Below, piece by piece: positions 40,895-50,050 of a DNA stretch of 64,000 nucleotides. The notes below the pieces were generated by a model that was not told where the DNA came from, searched no databases, and saw nothing but the letters and a program-made list of their open reading frames with translations. Every line of letters begins with the position of its first letter. The stretch's first letter is position 1. This DNA is from Gorillibacterium massiliense. GTDB lineage: Bacteria; Bacillota; Bacilli; Paenibacillales; NBRC-103111. The position numbers and the translations under genes were made by a program. The DNA is taken from the NCBI RefSeq assembly GCF_000455485.1, contig NZ_CBQR020000036.1, forward strand, positions 1 through 64,000, given 5' to 3'.

Positions 40895-41919
40895 AAAGCA
40901 ACACCAAGAGCATTTTTCCGCGAGGAACCATAGAGATGATTATGCGGGAGCATTTCGGCAAGGATGTCGTATTGGATACGATTACCGAGATTACCGACGG
41001 GTGGTTTAACGCCATCTATATTTTATCTTTTGCCGGTCAAGGTGCGAGGGGATACAAGGAACTTGTTCTAAAGACTGGTGTCCAGGACTCCAAATATATC
41101 CTCTCCTATGAAAAAAATATTATGCGAGCAGAGATACTTGTTTACAGCCTATTAGAGGATACAATCGTGCCGGTTCCGAAAATCGTCGTCCAAGATTTAA
41201 GCAAATCGTTGGTGGATTGCGATTATTTCATCATGGAAAAGCTCCAGGGGGATAATTGGATGAATCTGGACGATACGATTTCAGTGGATAATCAGGAGAA
41301 GCTGATTGGTGAAATCGCGCGGTACACCGCTTCGATTCACAATATAAAGGGCAGCTATTTCGGATATCTGAAGGACGATAAGGAGTATCAGTTCACGGAT
41401 TGGCGTTCCGCATTCCAGGGTATGGTGCACATGATGATTCGAGATGGACTTAAGGGAGGGGTCGACCTGCCCTATGACTCTATTTTGGCTGCCTTTGAGC
41501 CTTTGTGGGAGATATTGAATGAGGTTAAAGAACCAAGTCTTGTCAACTTTGACATGTGGAAAAAGAATATCATGCTAGCGGAAAAGGACGGCGAATATTA
41601 TATTGATGGCATCATTGACCACGAACGGGCGTTTTACGGCGACCCCTATGCCGAATTTATCTCCAGCCAGACCATTTGCGGGGATGTAGAACACAATAAG
41701 GTATTCAAAGAAAACTACAGCTTCATATCCGGCAAACCCTTCACCTATACCCGAAACGACAAGCTTCGTTACTTTATGTACAATATGTATTTGTCCCTGC
41801 TTATGGGAGTAGAGGTTTACCGCTACAACGAGGAGGACACCAAACAAATGTTGGAGCATTGTAAAAGCAGGATTGCGAATGATTTGGCGGAACTGAAGGA
41901 TTTTCTTGAGAATGCCTGA
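40891..41919 (+). CDS. APH-like phosphotransferase
   Basis: A 342-residue kinase of the aminoglycoside phosphotransferase/choline kinase fold. The catalytic loop reads LVNFDMWKKNIM: the Asp and Asn are kept, the His usual in HxDxxxxN is Asn. The DFG-equivalent is GIIDHERAFYGDPYAEF. N-lobe Lys likely in ELVLKTG. Small-molecule kinase; with the coupled MATE exporter a drug-modifying role is plausible but unproven. ATG 40891 is preceded by GGAATAGGAG inside the MATE gene. Confidence 0.87.
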   Translation: MKSNTKSIFPRGTIEMIMREHFGKDVVLDTITEITDGWFNAIYILSFAGQGARGYKELVLKTGVQDSKYILSYEKNIMRAEILVYSLLEDTIVPVPKIVVQDLSKSLVDCDYFIMEKLQGDNWMNLDDTISVDNQEKLIGEIARYTASIHNIKGSYFGYLKDDKEYQFTDWRSAFQGMVHMMIRDGLKGGVDLPYDSILAAFEPLWEILNEVKEPSLVNFDMWKKNIMLAEKDGEYYIDGIIDHERAFYGDPYAEFISSQTICGDVEHNKVFKENYSFISGKPFTYTRNDKLRYFMYNMYLSLLMGVEVYRYNEEDTKQMLEHCKSRIANDLAELKDFLENA

Positions 41920-41980
41920 TCGGTCAGTTAAGTAGGTGATTCATGGATCCAAGTCTTAAATCGAGCATGTCATTAGTTAT

Positions 41981-42012
41981 AACCGCGTATTACGCGGTTT
42001 TTCTTTTTTTTA
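41981..42012. terminator. Terminator between convergent genes
   Basis: AACCGCG (41981-41987)/CGCGGTT (41993-41999) followed by TTTCTTTTTTTT. Serves the MATE-APH operon and possibly cdaS from the other side. Confidence 0.85.
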
Positions 42013-42038
42013 AGTTAATAGTTCGGGACTAGGAGAGT

Positions 42039-42647
42039 CTACATGTGAATTGGATGCAGGGCTCCATTAATGGCGAAAGAAGCCTGACCGGTTTCTTCAG
42101 ATACGACGAGGACGATCGCATCGCAGCGTTCAGTCAATCCGATTGCTGCCCGATGCCTCGTTCCCATTTTTCGGTCCGTTACAACAATGTTGGATAAGGG
42201 GAGAACGTTAGCGGCAGATATCACCGTTTCGGAACGAATCAAAATGGCACCGTCGTGGAGCGGATTTCCCGGATAAAATATCGCTTCGATCAAGGAATGG
42301 GATAACGTGCCCCCAATTGGTACATTTGATCGGAGAAGTGGGTCAAGGGAATCATTGCGTTCAACGACGATTAGCGCCCCATGTTTTCGTTCAGATAAAT
42401 TCCGTATGCAAATTGTCAAATCCTCGAATTTAGATGTGTAAGGAGATAAATAACATTTTAGATAAAAAGAAGCCGCCGTTGTTACAATATCAGTCATGAC
42501 GTTTCTCATATTTTCGAACTCTTGTACAAGGCATATCTTTTCATTGCTCAATAATTCGATATTCCGCTTAGCAAGCGAAGAAATTTCTTCAAGCTGTTTC
42601 TCGATATGATCCTTTAGTGAGGACGAATCGCAGATACCATTTGCCAT
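42039..42647 (-). CDS. cdaS: Diadenylate cyclase, CdaS type
   Basis: About 202 residues from ATG 42647 (GAGGGT upstream on the minus strand). N-terminal helical region of about 70 residues (the autoinhibitory YojJ-like part of CdaS) then a DAC domain with GALIVVER, NPLHDGAILI (DGA motif) and GTRHRAAIG (RHR motif), all catalytic features present. Makes c-di-AMP from two ATP. CdaS is the sporulation-specific cyclase in Bacillus. No membrane segment, consistent with CdaS rather than CdaA. Divergent from the germination operon. Confidence 0.9.
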   Translation of the reverse strand: MANGICDSSSLKDHIEKQLEEISSLAKRNIELLSNEKICLVQEFENMRNVMTDIVTTAASFYLKCYLSPYTSKFEDLTICIRNLSERKHGALIVVERNDSLDPLLRSNVPIGGTLSHSLIEAIFYPGNPLHDGAILIRSETVISAANVLPLSNIVVTDRKMGTRHRAAIGLTERCDAIVLVVSEETGQASFAINGALHPIHM

Positions 42648-42823
42648 TTTTCGGACCCTCATTTCGGGTAGAGATCTGCCATTATTTTGCCCAAAAGAGA
42701 TGGTATTATCCGCTTCAATGTTTATGAATGTTATCTGATGGGTGCATAATTTTTGGAAAACATAGCCATCCTACGATGAGACGACGCTTCTGAAATAGCT
42801 AATGACGCTGATAGGTGGGTTTG

Positions 42824-43918
42824 ATGAACAATACATCAGGAAAAGTGAGTTTCGTACAGATATTTTTGGTGATGATGCTGTTCAACGGGATATTAAGCCA
42901 TGTTATTTTGAATCCGATTATATTGGATGCCTCCGGAAGGGATGCCTGGATATCGGTTTTACTTACAACGGTTCTGTATATCCCTTGGTGCATCTTACTT
43001 GTTTACATTATGAAAAAATCAGGTGGACAAAAGCTGCAGGTTTGGTTGGCCAAACAGACCTCGCCTTTTTTTTCCTGGCTGCTCATTGCCCCTGTAGCTT
43101 TGCAATTGTACGTGCTGGGTGGCATGACCATCATCCAAACAACACTTTGGACCATATCGAATTATTTACCGCTGACCCCCCAGTCTGTATTGATAATCGT
43201 TCTAGTTGCAATTTGCCACTATTCGGCCAAACAGGGGGTAAGTGCCATAGCTATAAACTCGGGAATATTACTCCCGATCGTCGTCGTCCTTGGTTATTTT
43301 GTAACGGGGGCAAATCTTCCGGAGAAAAATTGGTCGCTGCTGACGCCAATTATGGAGCATGGATGGGGCCAATCCTTAAATGGAATGATTTATGCTGGCG
43401 GCGCTTTTACCGAAATATCACTGCTGTTGCTGCTTCAACATCAGTTGAAATCCAAAGTGCGGGCATGGCAAATCGTTCTTTTAGCGTTTGTTCTTGTCTA
43501 TATTACACTCGGTCCGATAGTCGGGGCTATTACCGAATTTGGACCGGTGGAAGCTGCCAAACAAATGGTTTCGCCATATGAACAATGGCGGCTTGTCAGG
43601 GTAGGTAATCATATTGAACATATGGATTTTTTGTCTGTTTTTCAATGGCTTGCCGGCGCTTCAGTACGGATCAGTTTAGCTCAATATATGCTGGCTGACT
43701 TAATGCCTTTTCGGAAGCCGAAATCACGAAATTGGTTTCTGCTCGGGATCACGCTAAGCTATATTTTGCTGGGTCTAATTTCAAGGAACACCTTCTATTT
43801 GGAGATGTTTAAGAGTTACCTTGTCATTACATTATTCATGACTTTAGCGCTCACAATCATCTGGGCCGTTATCGCCTTGTTTTCGAAACCTGTAGCAGGG
43901 GATGTAACCCATGAATAG
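42824..43918 (+). CDS. GerB-type spore germination permease
   Basis: About 364 residues from ATG 42824 after AGGTGGG. Ten hydrophobic segments of the APC-superfamily fold found in GerAB/GerKB; the GKVSFVQIFLVMMLFNGILS start is typical. It forms the germinant-binding/transport subunit of a germination receptor in the inner spore membrane. It ends 8 bp inside the next gene. Gene order here is B-A-C instead of the usual A-B-C. Confidence 0.9.
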   Translation: MNNTSGKVSFVQIFLVMMLFNGILSHVILNPIILDASGRDAWISVLLTTVLYIPWCILLVYIMKKSGGQKLQVWLAKQTSPFFSWLLIAPVALQLYVLGGMTIIQTTLWTISNYLPLTPQSVLIIVLVAICHYSAKQGVSAIAINSGILLPIVVVLGYFVTGANLPEKNWSLLTPIMEHGWGQSLNGMIYAGGAFTEISLLLLLQHQLKSKVRAWQIVLLAFVLVYITLGPIVGAITEFGPVEAAKQMVSPYEQWRLVRVGNHIEHMDFLSVFQWLAGASVRISLAQYMLADLMPFRKPKSRNWFLLGITLSYILLGLISRNTFYLEMFKSYLVITLFMTLALTIIWAVIALFSKPVAGDVTHE

Positions 43919-45389
43919 TCAGAAAAAGGAATCACTGTCTTCAGAACAAACGCTGCGCGACTTGTTTAGCGCATCATCCGACGTACATTTGCAGGTGTTT
44001 CATTATCATAACCAAGAAACGTCATCCGACATCATGCTTATCTATTCGGAGGGCCTTTGCGATAGCTCTCAAATCGTGAAAACCGTACTCCCGGAATTGA
44101 ATCAGCATTTCCTCAAGGATAGCTTTGGATCCCTATTATCCGAGCAGTCCTCTTACTTTCTGCCGCTAACTCGCTTCGAAGGTGGGGGGACGAAACAGCA
44201 GATCGAGGAAGCTGTTTTTGAAGGGAATCTCGTACTCGTATTCTTGAACGAAAACACCCTTTTTAAGCTTAATTTAAGCCGACGGCCAGAGAGAACCCCC
44301 GAAGAATCAAGCACCGAAATATCCATTAAGGGGCCGAAAGACGGATTCGTGGAAAGTTACGTGACGAATATCGCATTGATCCGAAAACGAATTCGAAGCA
44401 CATCACTTTGCTGCGAATCATTTATTCTTGGGAAACGGACAAGAACGAAGGTCGGGTTATTGTACTTCCAAGACATCTTAAATCCTTCTATTTTGAAAGA
44501 GGTACGCGCGCGTATAAGCAAAATCGATGTAGACGCAATTTACAGCAACAACCAGTTAGAAGAAGCGTTGGCTGATGTCAAGTATCCGTTATTCCCACTG
44601 ATTGACTCTTCCGGCCGCCCTGATTATGCAGTCAGCAGTCTTCTTGCCGGGAGATTTGTTATCGTTGTCGATGGGAATCCTATGGTTTTGATAGGTCCTA
44701 CAACATTTGCGCTAATATTGAAATCTCCTGAAGATGTTCACTTTAGTTTCCAATACGTATCGTTTGCGCGAATTATTCGTATATTGAGCTTTTGGCTTTC
44801 CATCTTACTGCCCGGGTTTTGGGTAGCCTTGACTGCCTTCCACCAGGATCAGATTCCGTTCCGGCTAATGGCGACGATAGCGGTGTCGCGGTTAGGTCTT
44901 CCGTTATCAGCACAAATGGAAATGTTTTTACTGCTACTGCTTCTGGAAATATTCAGGGAAGCGGGCGTCCGGTTGCCTAGCTCCATTGGTCAAACTTTGA
45001 CCGTCATCGGCGGTCTGGTAATCGGCGATGCCGCCATTCGTGCCGGACTCGTTTCGCCCTCCGTCGTTGTTGTAGGTGCAATAACTGCCGTTATGGGGGT
45101 TACATTAGTCAATCAAACGCTCAGTACCACCACAAGCGTCATTCGCTTTGTGTTTTTTATGGTTTCGTCGTTCATCGGGATGTATGGACTTATATGCTGT
45201 TTGCTCTTGCTACTGATTTACATGGCAAGATTGCGGTCCTTCGGCGTCCCTTATTTGGCGCCATTATCCCCTCCGAATATGAAAGATATTTTACCGGGAT
45301 ATTTACGGCTTCCATGGAGCAAAATGCGGACTCGTCCAAAGAGTATTCACCCGGTGGATCCGGATCATCAAGGGGAAAAAGGCTCATGA
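43911..45389 (+). CDS. GerA-type spore germination receptor subunit
   Basis: 492 residues: soluble N-terminal two-lobed domain to about 275, then about five membrane helices (ILSFWLSILLPGFWVALTAF onwards) and a hydrophilic C-terminal tail, as in GerAA/GerKA. The conserved ETSIRIP-like stretch is represented by EIFREAGVRLPSSIGQ. Oligomerises as the ion channel of the receptor. Overlaps its neighbours by 8 and 4 bp. Confidence 0.92.
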   Translation: MNSQKKESLSSEQTLRDLFSASSDVHLQVFHYHNQETSSDIMLIYSEGLCDSSQIVKTVLPELNQHFLKDSFGSLLSEQSSYFLPLTRFEGGGTKQQIEEAVFEGNLVLVFLNENTLFKLNLSRRPERTPEESSTEISIKGPKDGFVESYVTNIALIRKRIRSTSLCCESFILGKRTRTKVGLLYFQDILNPSILKEVRARISKIDVDAIYSNNQLEEALADVKYPLFPLIDSSGRPDYAVSSLLAGRFVIVVDGNPMVLIGPTTFALILKSPEDVHFSFQYVSFARIIRILSFWLSILLPGFWVALTAFHQDQIPFRLMATIAVSRLGLPLSAQMEMFLLLLLLEIFREAGVRLPSSIGQTLTVIGGLVIGDAAIRAGLVSPSVVVVGAITAVMGVTLVNQTLSTTTSVIRFVFFMVSSFIGMYGLICCLLLLLIYMARLRSFGVPYLAPLSPPNMKDILPGYLRLPWSKMRTRPKSIHPVDPDHQGEKGS

Positions 45390-46540
45390 GAAGAAAGGGA
45401 ATCATTGTTCTCATTTACATCGTGCTCCTGTTAATGCCAACCGCCTGCTGGAACTCGAAGGATTTGCAAAGTATGGCCTATGCTACTGCGATTGGATTAG
45501 ATTACGTGGATGGGAAATTTATTACCTACATCCAAGTTCTCAACTTCTCCAACATAGCCAAAGGAGAAATGTCATCTGAGGGAAAAAATGTTCCCACCTG
45601 GATTGGGAGAGGAGAGGGGGTGACAGTAACCGAATCGCTGAATTCTATTTATTCCACGGCACAGTTGAGGATATTTTGGGGGCATGTAAAGGCAATCGTG
45701 ATGAGCGAACGGTTCATGAAACAAGGAGCACGCGTAGCGGAAGCCTACGACATGATCAACCGTTATCGAGAAATTCGGTATAACATCTTGCTGTTCGGTA
45801 CAAAAGAACCGATGCGAAACGTGTTTTCCCAAAAATCGAACCTGTACATGTCCCCAATCGAGTCAATCCTGGAAAACCCTTTGGAGCAATACTCTCAGCG
45901 TTCATATATTTTGCCAATGTACGGGTATAAATTCATTGCGAAACTTAATGAACCGACAGGCATTGCCATACTGCCGTCCCTGTCCATTAATTCATCGGCT
46001 TGGACCGAAGATCAAAAAAAACGGACCATGTTCTGGATCGACGGAGCCTATATTTTTTGTGATAACAAATTTTGCGGCTGGTTTTCCAACGAAAAACTAG
46101 CAGGTTATCGCTGGATGGAGAAGAAGCTTGAACGTTCATTAATCAATGTTCCAAACAGTCCGCATCCCGATGTTGCGCTCGTCATGATAAAGCCGAAGCC
46201 TTCTGTTCAATATACAATTCGAAACGGTAAGGCACATTTTACTATTAAGCTGTCTATTCAAGCATATGTCGATGAAATGATCTATAACCGATCAAGGAAG
46301 GACATTGAGGAACAGGCGGCGCAAGACATCGAAAAACAAATTCGGGCAACCTATGAAAATGGATTGGGCATCCATGCTGATGTACTCGGACTTACAGAAA
46401 GCCTCTACAGGAAAAATCCGAAAATGTGGCAAAAGTTGCAGGAAAGCAACAAATTCATCCTCGATCATGATTCATTAGAGCGAATCGATGTTGCCGTCAA
46501 GTTGCAGCATTCCGGCAAATATAAATTGCGGGTTAAATGA
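45386..46540 (+). CDS. Ger(x)C-family germination lipoprotein
   Basis: 384 residues from ATG 45386. Signal peptide ending MPTAC followed by WNSKDL, the usual GerC CW(D/N)xxxL entry; the -3 residue of the lipobox is Pro, unusual. Remaining sequence matches the three-domain GerC layout, ending with RIDVAVKLQHSGKYKLRVK. The last codons and the 3' flank are duplicated in decayed form at 23636-23760. Confidence 0.9.
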   Translation: MRRKGIIVLIYIVLLLMPTACWNSKDLQSMAYATAIGLDYVDGKFITYIQVLNFSNIAKGEMSSEGKNVPTWIGRGEGVTVTESLNSIYSTAQLRIFWGHVKAIVMSERFMKQGARVAEAYDMINRYREIRYNILLFGTKEPMRNVFSQKSNLYMSPIESILENPLEQYSQRSYILPMYGYKFIAKLNEPTGIAILPSLSINSSAWTEDQKKRTMFWIDGAYIFCDNKFCGWFSNEKLAGYRWMEKKLERSLINVPNSPHPDVALVMIKPKPSVQYTIRNGKAHFTIKLSIQAYVDEMIYNRSRKDIEEQAAQDIEKQIRATYENGLGIHADVLGLTESLYRKNPKMWQKLQESNKFILDHDSLERIDVAVKLQHSGKYKLRVK

Positions 46541-46611
46541 GCTTTTGCTTTATGGGCAAATTTTCGGCGAGATCGAATTGGCTGAATACAATATAGACTC
46601 ACTCCCCTTAT

Positions 46612-46637
46612 GCGGATGCGAAAGCATCCGTTTTCTT
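46612..46637 (+). terminator. Rho-independent terminator of the ger operon
   Basis: CGGATGC (46613-46619)-GAAA-GCATCCG (46624-46630) then TTTTCTT. Confidence 0.88.
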
Positions 46638-46773
46638 CAATTGAAAATAATGGATATTATGCTATGATTTAATAGATCGAGAACAAATGTTTGTGATCGT
46701 ATAAGTCCCAGTTGTTTCTCAATCAGCTAGGACAATTGCTGCTATCTACACCAGTATGGAGGCGGGCCAATTA

Positions 46774-47685
46774 ATGGAACATCTCTGGACGGAAGGAAAG
46801 AAGTATTATTCGGGATATCGGTTAAGGATGGAATTCGATACGGAAAATATTGGGCATGACGATAGCGATGTGCCGTCCAGTTATCGCATAGCTTTAGTCG
46901 TAGAAGGAACGGGTTTAGTGCAGGTGGGGGATGTAATCTATCCTGTGATAACCCCGAGTCTCTATTGCATAAACGAAAAAGACAGAATTCGGTTTAAGTC
47001 AGACACTTCACTGAAGATAAAATCTATATGGTTTAGTCCGAATGTCATACATGATCGATTGACAGATTTATTAGAGGGCAAGCTTGAAGGCGAAGAAGTT
47101 GATGGCACCGATTTTCAGGATTTATGGATATTGGAGCCTTTTACGGAGCGATCCGGGACTGATTACGGATGTATGCTTCTGGATAATGCGGTCGCAAAGT
47201 ATATGGAGGGGATTATGGAGGAGATCGGCAAAAACTTGACGATTCAGCCCGACTTCCATTGGCCATGTCGCAGCCGTTCGTATCTCATGGAGTTGTTATT
47301 TAGGATCCGATTGCTGTATCAGAATAGCCGCTCTACACCGGCAGCAATACCTCAAACCGGATTGGAACCGATCAGTCCGATCATCGAATACTTACATATG
47401 CACTATGGTCAAAAGATTAAAGTAGAGGACCTCACCTCCCGGTTTCTAGTGAACAGGACAACCTTGAATAAGTGGTTTAATCAATCAACAGGTCTTTCTG
47501 TGATTACCTATTTATGCCGGCTAAGGCTGCAAATTGCAGAGATGATGTTAAGGAATACAAAGCTCCCCGTCTCAGAAATATTGGCGATGGTCGGGTTTCA
47601 GGATGATGCGCACTTTATTCGACAATTTCGTAAATACTCAGGCTATTCCCCTGCGGATTATAGAGTGAGATTTTGTACAATGTGA
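46774..47685 (+). CDS. AraC-family regulator
   Basis: About 303 residues from ATG 46774 (GGAGGCGGG upstream; ATG 46756 is an in-frame alternative). N-terminal cupin-like sensor (SSYRIALVVEGTGLVQVGDV) and C-terminal HTH pair (KVEDLTSRFLVNRTTLNKWF; LPVSEILAMVGFQDDAHFIR) ending SGYSPADYRVRF. Precedes an exported esterase on the same strand, which may be its target. Confidence 0.9.
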   Translation: MEHLWTEGKKYYSGYRLRMEFDTENIGHDDSDVPSSYRIALVVEGTGLVQVGDVIYPVITPSLYCINEKDRIRFKSDTSLKIKSIWFSPNVIHDRLTDLLEGKLEGEEVDGTDFQDLWILEPFTERSGTDYGCMLLDNAVAKYMEGIMEEIGKNLTIQPDFHWPCRSRSYLMELLFRIRLLYQNSRSTPAAIPQTGLEPISPIIEYLHMHYGQKIKVEDLTSRFLVNRTTLNKWFNQSTGLSVITYLCRLRLQIAEMMLRNTKLPVSEILAMVGFQDDAHFIRQFRKYSGYSPADYRVRFCTM

Positions 47686-47878
47686 TAATAATTGTGATAA
47701 CTAGTGTCCCTTTACCGAGGGGCACTTTTTTGATGGAGGGAACCATGATGAAGTACTGTTAATAATCAGGGAAACGCTGTGAATAATCCCTGTTTCCGAT
47801 AATCGGGTGGTTATAGAATGTGGATGAGGAAAGGTGACGGAGAGACCACCTCAAAATTTGAAGGAAGGCGATGAGCGA

Positions 47879-48784
47879 ATGAAGTTTATGAAGGTATTAG
47901 GAGTTGCTTTACTCATCTGCTTGCTGGGACAGTCTCTTGTTTCAGCAGCCCCACGTGCAAGTCATCCGTATTCCTCTACACTGAAAGCAACATTTTACAG
48001 CGAGTCCTTACAGAAAAATATGAGACTGAATGTCTATTTGCCACCTAATTACGACAGTCAAGACAGATACCCGGTCTTATATGTGCTGCATTCCTACAAA
48101 CTTAATGAAGATCATTGGTTTGACGCTTTGGGCATCACAAAGAAGTCAGATGCTTTGATCGCGAAGGGTAGCATAGAGCCGCTTATTATCGTCGCGCCGG
48201 AGATTGATAATAGCTTTGGTGTGAACTCCTCTAAACAACCAGGTTATGCAGAGGGGAGCGGGGCGCCGGGAGATGAAGGGGTTTTATACACCGGAATGTA
48301 CGAAGATTATATTACAAAGGACGTTGTTTCTTACGTTGACACCCACTTTAACACACTTAAATCACGTAACAGCCGTTATATCGGGGGAACTTCAATGGGG
48401 GGATTCTCAGCGCTCCATATTGGCTTCCGGCATCCCGAACTATACAGCAAGGTCGGCGGCCATTCTCCGGCGCTTTTTGATGGACCCATGTGGGATGTAT
48501 TGGAGAAAATGATTTACCCGACGAAAGAGGTTAGAAAACAGAATGATCCCCTCTATTTGGCGGCGAATCAGAAACTGAACAAGCTGCAAATTTATCTCGA
48601 TATGGGGGACCAGGATGATTTCAAGGTTGTCACCCAAAAGCTAAGTGACATATTAAAAGGGGTTAAGACGAAATCATTCGAGTTTCATGTCAACAAAGGC
48701 GGTCATCATGATGACGCTTATTGGAGCAGTCAGATGGAGAATTATTTGTTATTCTACGCAGGAGTTGAACCGGATTCCAACTAA
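47879..48784 (+). CDS. Secreted esterase (alpha/beta hydrolase, Fes/S-formylglutathione-hydrolase-like)
   Basis: About 301 residues from ATG 47879 after AAGGAAGG. Signal peptide MKFMKVLGVALLICLLGQSL-VSAAPRAS. Putative-esterase domain with RLNVYLPPNYDSQDRYPVLY-like entry (MRLNVYLPPNYD), nucleophile elbow IGGTSMGGFSA (Ser) and HVNKGGHHDDAYW with the catalytic His. Hydrolyses acyl or feruloyl esters outside the cell; substrate unknown. Confidence 0.87.
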   Translation: MKFMKVLGVALLICLLGQSLVSAAPRASHPYSSTLKATFYSESLQKNMRLNVYLPPNYDSQDRYPVLYVLHSYKLNEDHWFDALGITKKSDALIAKGSIEPLIIVAPEIDNSFGVNSSKQPGYAEGSGAPGDEGVLYTGMYEDYITKDVVSYVDTHFNTLKSRNSRYIGGTSMGGFSALHIGFRHPELYSKVGGHSPALFDGPMWDVLEKMIYPTKEVRKQNDPLYLAANQKLNKLQIYLDMGDQDDFKVVTQKLSDILKGVKTKSFEFHVNKGGHHDDAYWSSQMENYLLFYAGVEPDSN

Positions 48785-48845
48785 GAATCATGGATTCTGA
48801 AAACATTCCGATCTCAGTGTTCATCTGCTATGGCACTAACTAAAA

Positions 48846-48886
48846 CAAAGCCAATCCTTCGTTGTTAAAGGATTGGCTTTATATAA
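48846..48886 (+). terminator. Rho-independent terminator
   Basis: AAAGCCAATCCTT (48847-48859)/AAGGATTGGCTTT (48868-48880), 13-bp stem, then TATATAA. The T run is poor but the stem is strong. Confidence 0.7.
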
Positions 48887-48954
48887 TAAGTTGCATAGAG
48901 AGTGTGAAAACTATGTATGTGCTTGATCTTGCCATCATGAAGAAATTAATTTTC

Positions 48955-48992
48955 AATATTCCTTGACAGGAATATTCGGTTAGGAGTATATT
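48955..48992 (+). promoter_or_regulatory. Promoter with embedded ArsR-type operator
   Basis: AATATTCC (48955-48962)-TTGACA-GGAATATT (48969-48976): a perfect 8-bp inverted repeat whose 6-bp spacer is itself the -35 TTGACA (48963-48968). The -10 TATATT follows at 48987-48992 after an 18-bp spacer. A bound dimer would block the -35. It lies 77 bp before the ArsR gene. Confidence 0.75.
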
Positions 48993-49068
48993 TGAATTAC
49001 AAGATGATAGTTATTCTAATCAAGGGAGATGATTAAGCAAAAAATCATTATAAACTGAGGTGAAGAAC

Positions 49069-49413
49069 GTGTCCGGCAAAAGTCCGGGAATGGACATTAC
49101 GACGCTAAGTGCTTTGGCAGAACCGAATCGTATGAAAATCGTTCAACTGTTGCGCGACGGTCCTCTCACCGTGGGCGAAATCGCCGGTCGGCTGGGGCTA
49201 CATCAACCGCAAGCATCGAAGCATTTGAAAGTGCTTAGCGATAGCGGGGTTGTAGAAGTGCGAATCGATGCGAACCGCCGGATCTACAAGCTTCGGTCTG
49301 AACCCTTCCAAGCGATGGATATTTGGGTTCAGTCCTTCCGGCACATTATGGAACAAAGATTTGATAACTTGGACAATTACTTGCGTGAGCTTCAGAACAA
49401 GGAGAAACCATAG
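49069..49413 (+). CDS. ArsR-family regulator
   Basis: About 114 residues from GTG 49069 (GAGGTG upstream; GTG 49060 is part of that site). Winged helix: TTLSALAEPNRMKIVQLLRD, LGLHQPQASKHLKVLSDSGV. No Cys, so not a metal sensor. This ArsR subgroup is regularly co-transcribed with AHSA1/SRPBCC proteins, as here. Likely autoregulated through the repeat in its promoter. Confidence 0.9.
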   Translation: MSGKSPGMDITTLSALAEPNRMKIVQLLRDGPLTVGEIAGRLGLHQPQASKHLKVLSDSGVVEVRIDANRRIYKLRSEPFQAMDIWVQSFRHIMEQRFDNLDNYLRELQNKEKP

Positions 49414-49445
49414 CAAACAACATGGAACGAGGAGGAGTAATTACA

Positions 49446-49961
49446 ATGTCGAGCAATGAAATGGTTTCAAACGTAGAAAACGATCGAGTTTTGGTACTGG
49501 AGCGCGTATTCGATGCGCCGCGCGATCTTGTTTTCCGGATGTTTAAAGAATCTGAGCATCTTAAGCGTTGGTGGGGACCGAAAGGCTGGGAGATCCCGGT
49601 TTGCAACATCGATTTCCGCCCGGGCGGTGTGTGGCACTACTGCATGAAGTGCGTTGATCAGAATCTAGGTCAATTTTTCGGCATGGAATCATGGGGGAAA
49701 GGTGTCTATAAGGAAATTGTCGAGCCGGAGAAGATCATCTACACCGATTATTTTTCGGATGCTGAAGGGAATATTAATGAGTCCATGCCATCGACTCTAA
49801 TCACGATGGATTTTATAGATCTGGGCAGCAAGACCAAGTTGGTAAACCGTTCTGAATATGCGTCGGCAGAGGGCCTTAAAACCGTCATGGACATGGGTAT
49901 GTTACAGGGAATCACCGAAACCTGGAACCGCTTGAGCGAGCTGTTGGAGTCACTTAAGTAA
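49446..49961 (+). CDS. SRPBCC/AHSA1-like protein
   Basis: About 171 residues from ATG 49446 after GAGGAGGAG. START-like helix-grip fold: VLERVFDAPRDLVFRMFKES, HLKRWWGPKGWEIPV, and the closing helix MLQGITETWNRLSELL. Binds hydrophobic ligands or acts with Hsp90; specific role unknown. Same operon as the ArsR gene. Confidence 0.9.
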   Translation: MSSNEMVSNVENDRVLVLERVFDAPRDLVFRMFKESEHLKRWWGPKGWEIPVCNIDFRPGGVWHYCMKCVDQNLGQFFGMESWGKGVYKEIVEPEKIIYTDYFSDAEGNINESMPSTLITMDFIDLGSKTKLVNRSEYASAEGLKTVMDMGMLQGITETWNRLSELLESLK

Positions 49962-50050
49962 TTCCCTTTAAAGCGGCTGTCAGCGTTAGTGCGAATGGGA
50001 AGCTTCGGGCTACCCGGTAAATTACTATATAATGAGGAGCGTGTAGGATA

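Noticed and set aside
42802..43581. 259-codon open frame overlapping the germination permease
   Set aside because: Same strand, different frame, Cys/Trp/His-rich nonsense composition; the permease frame has the ribosome binding site and family similarity.
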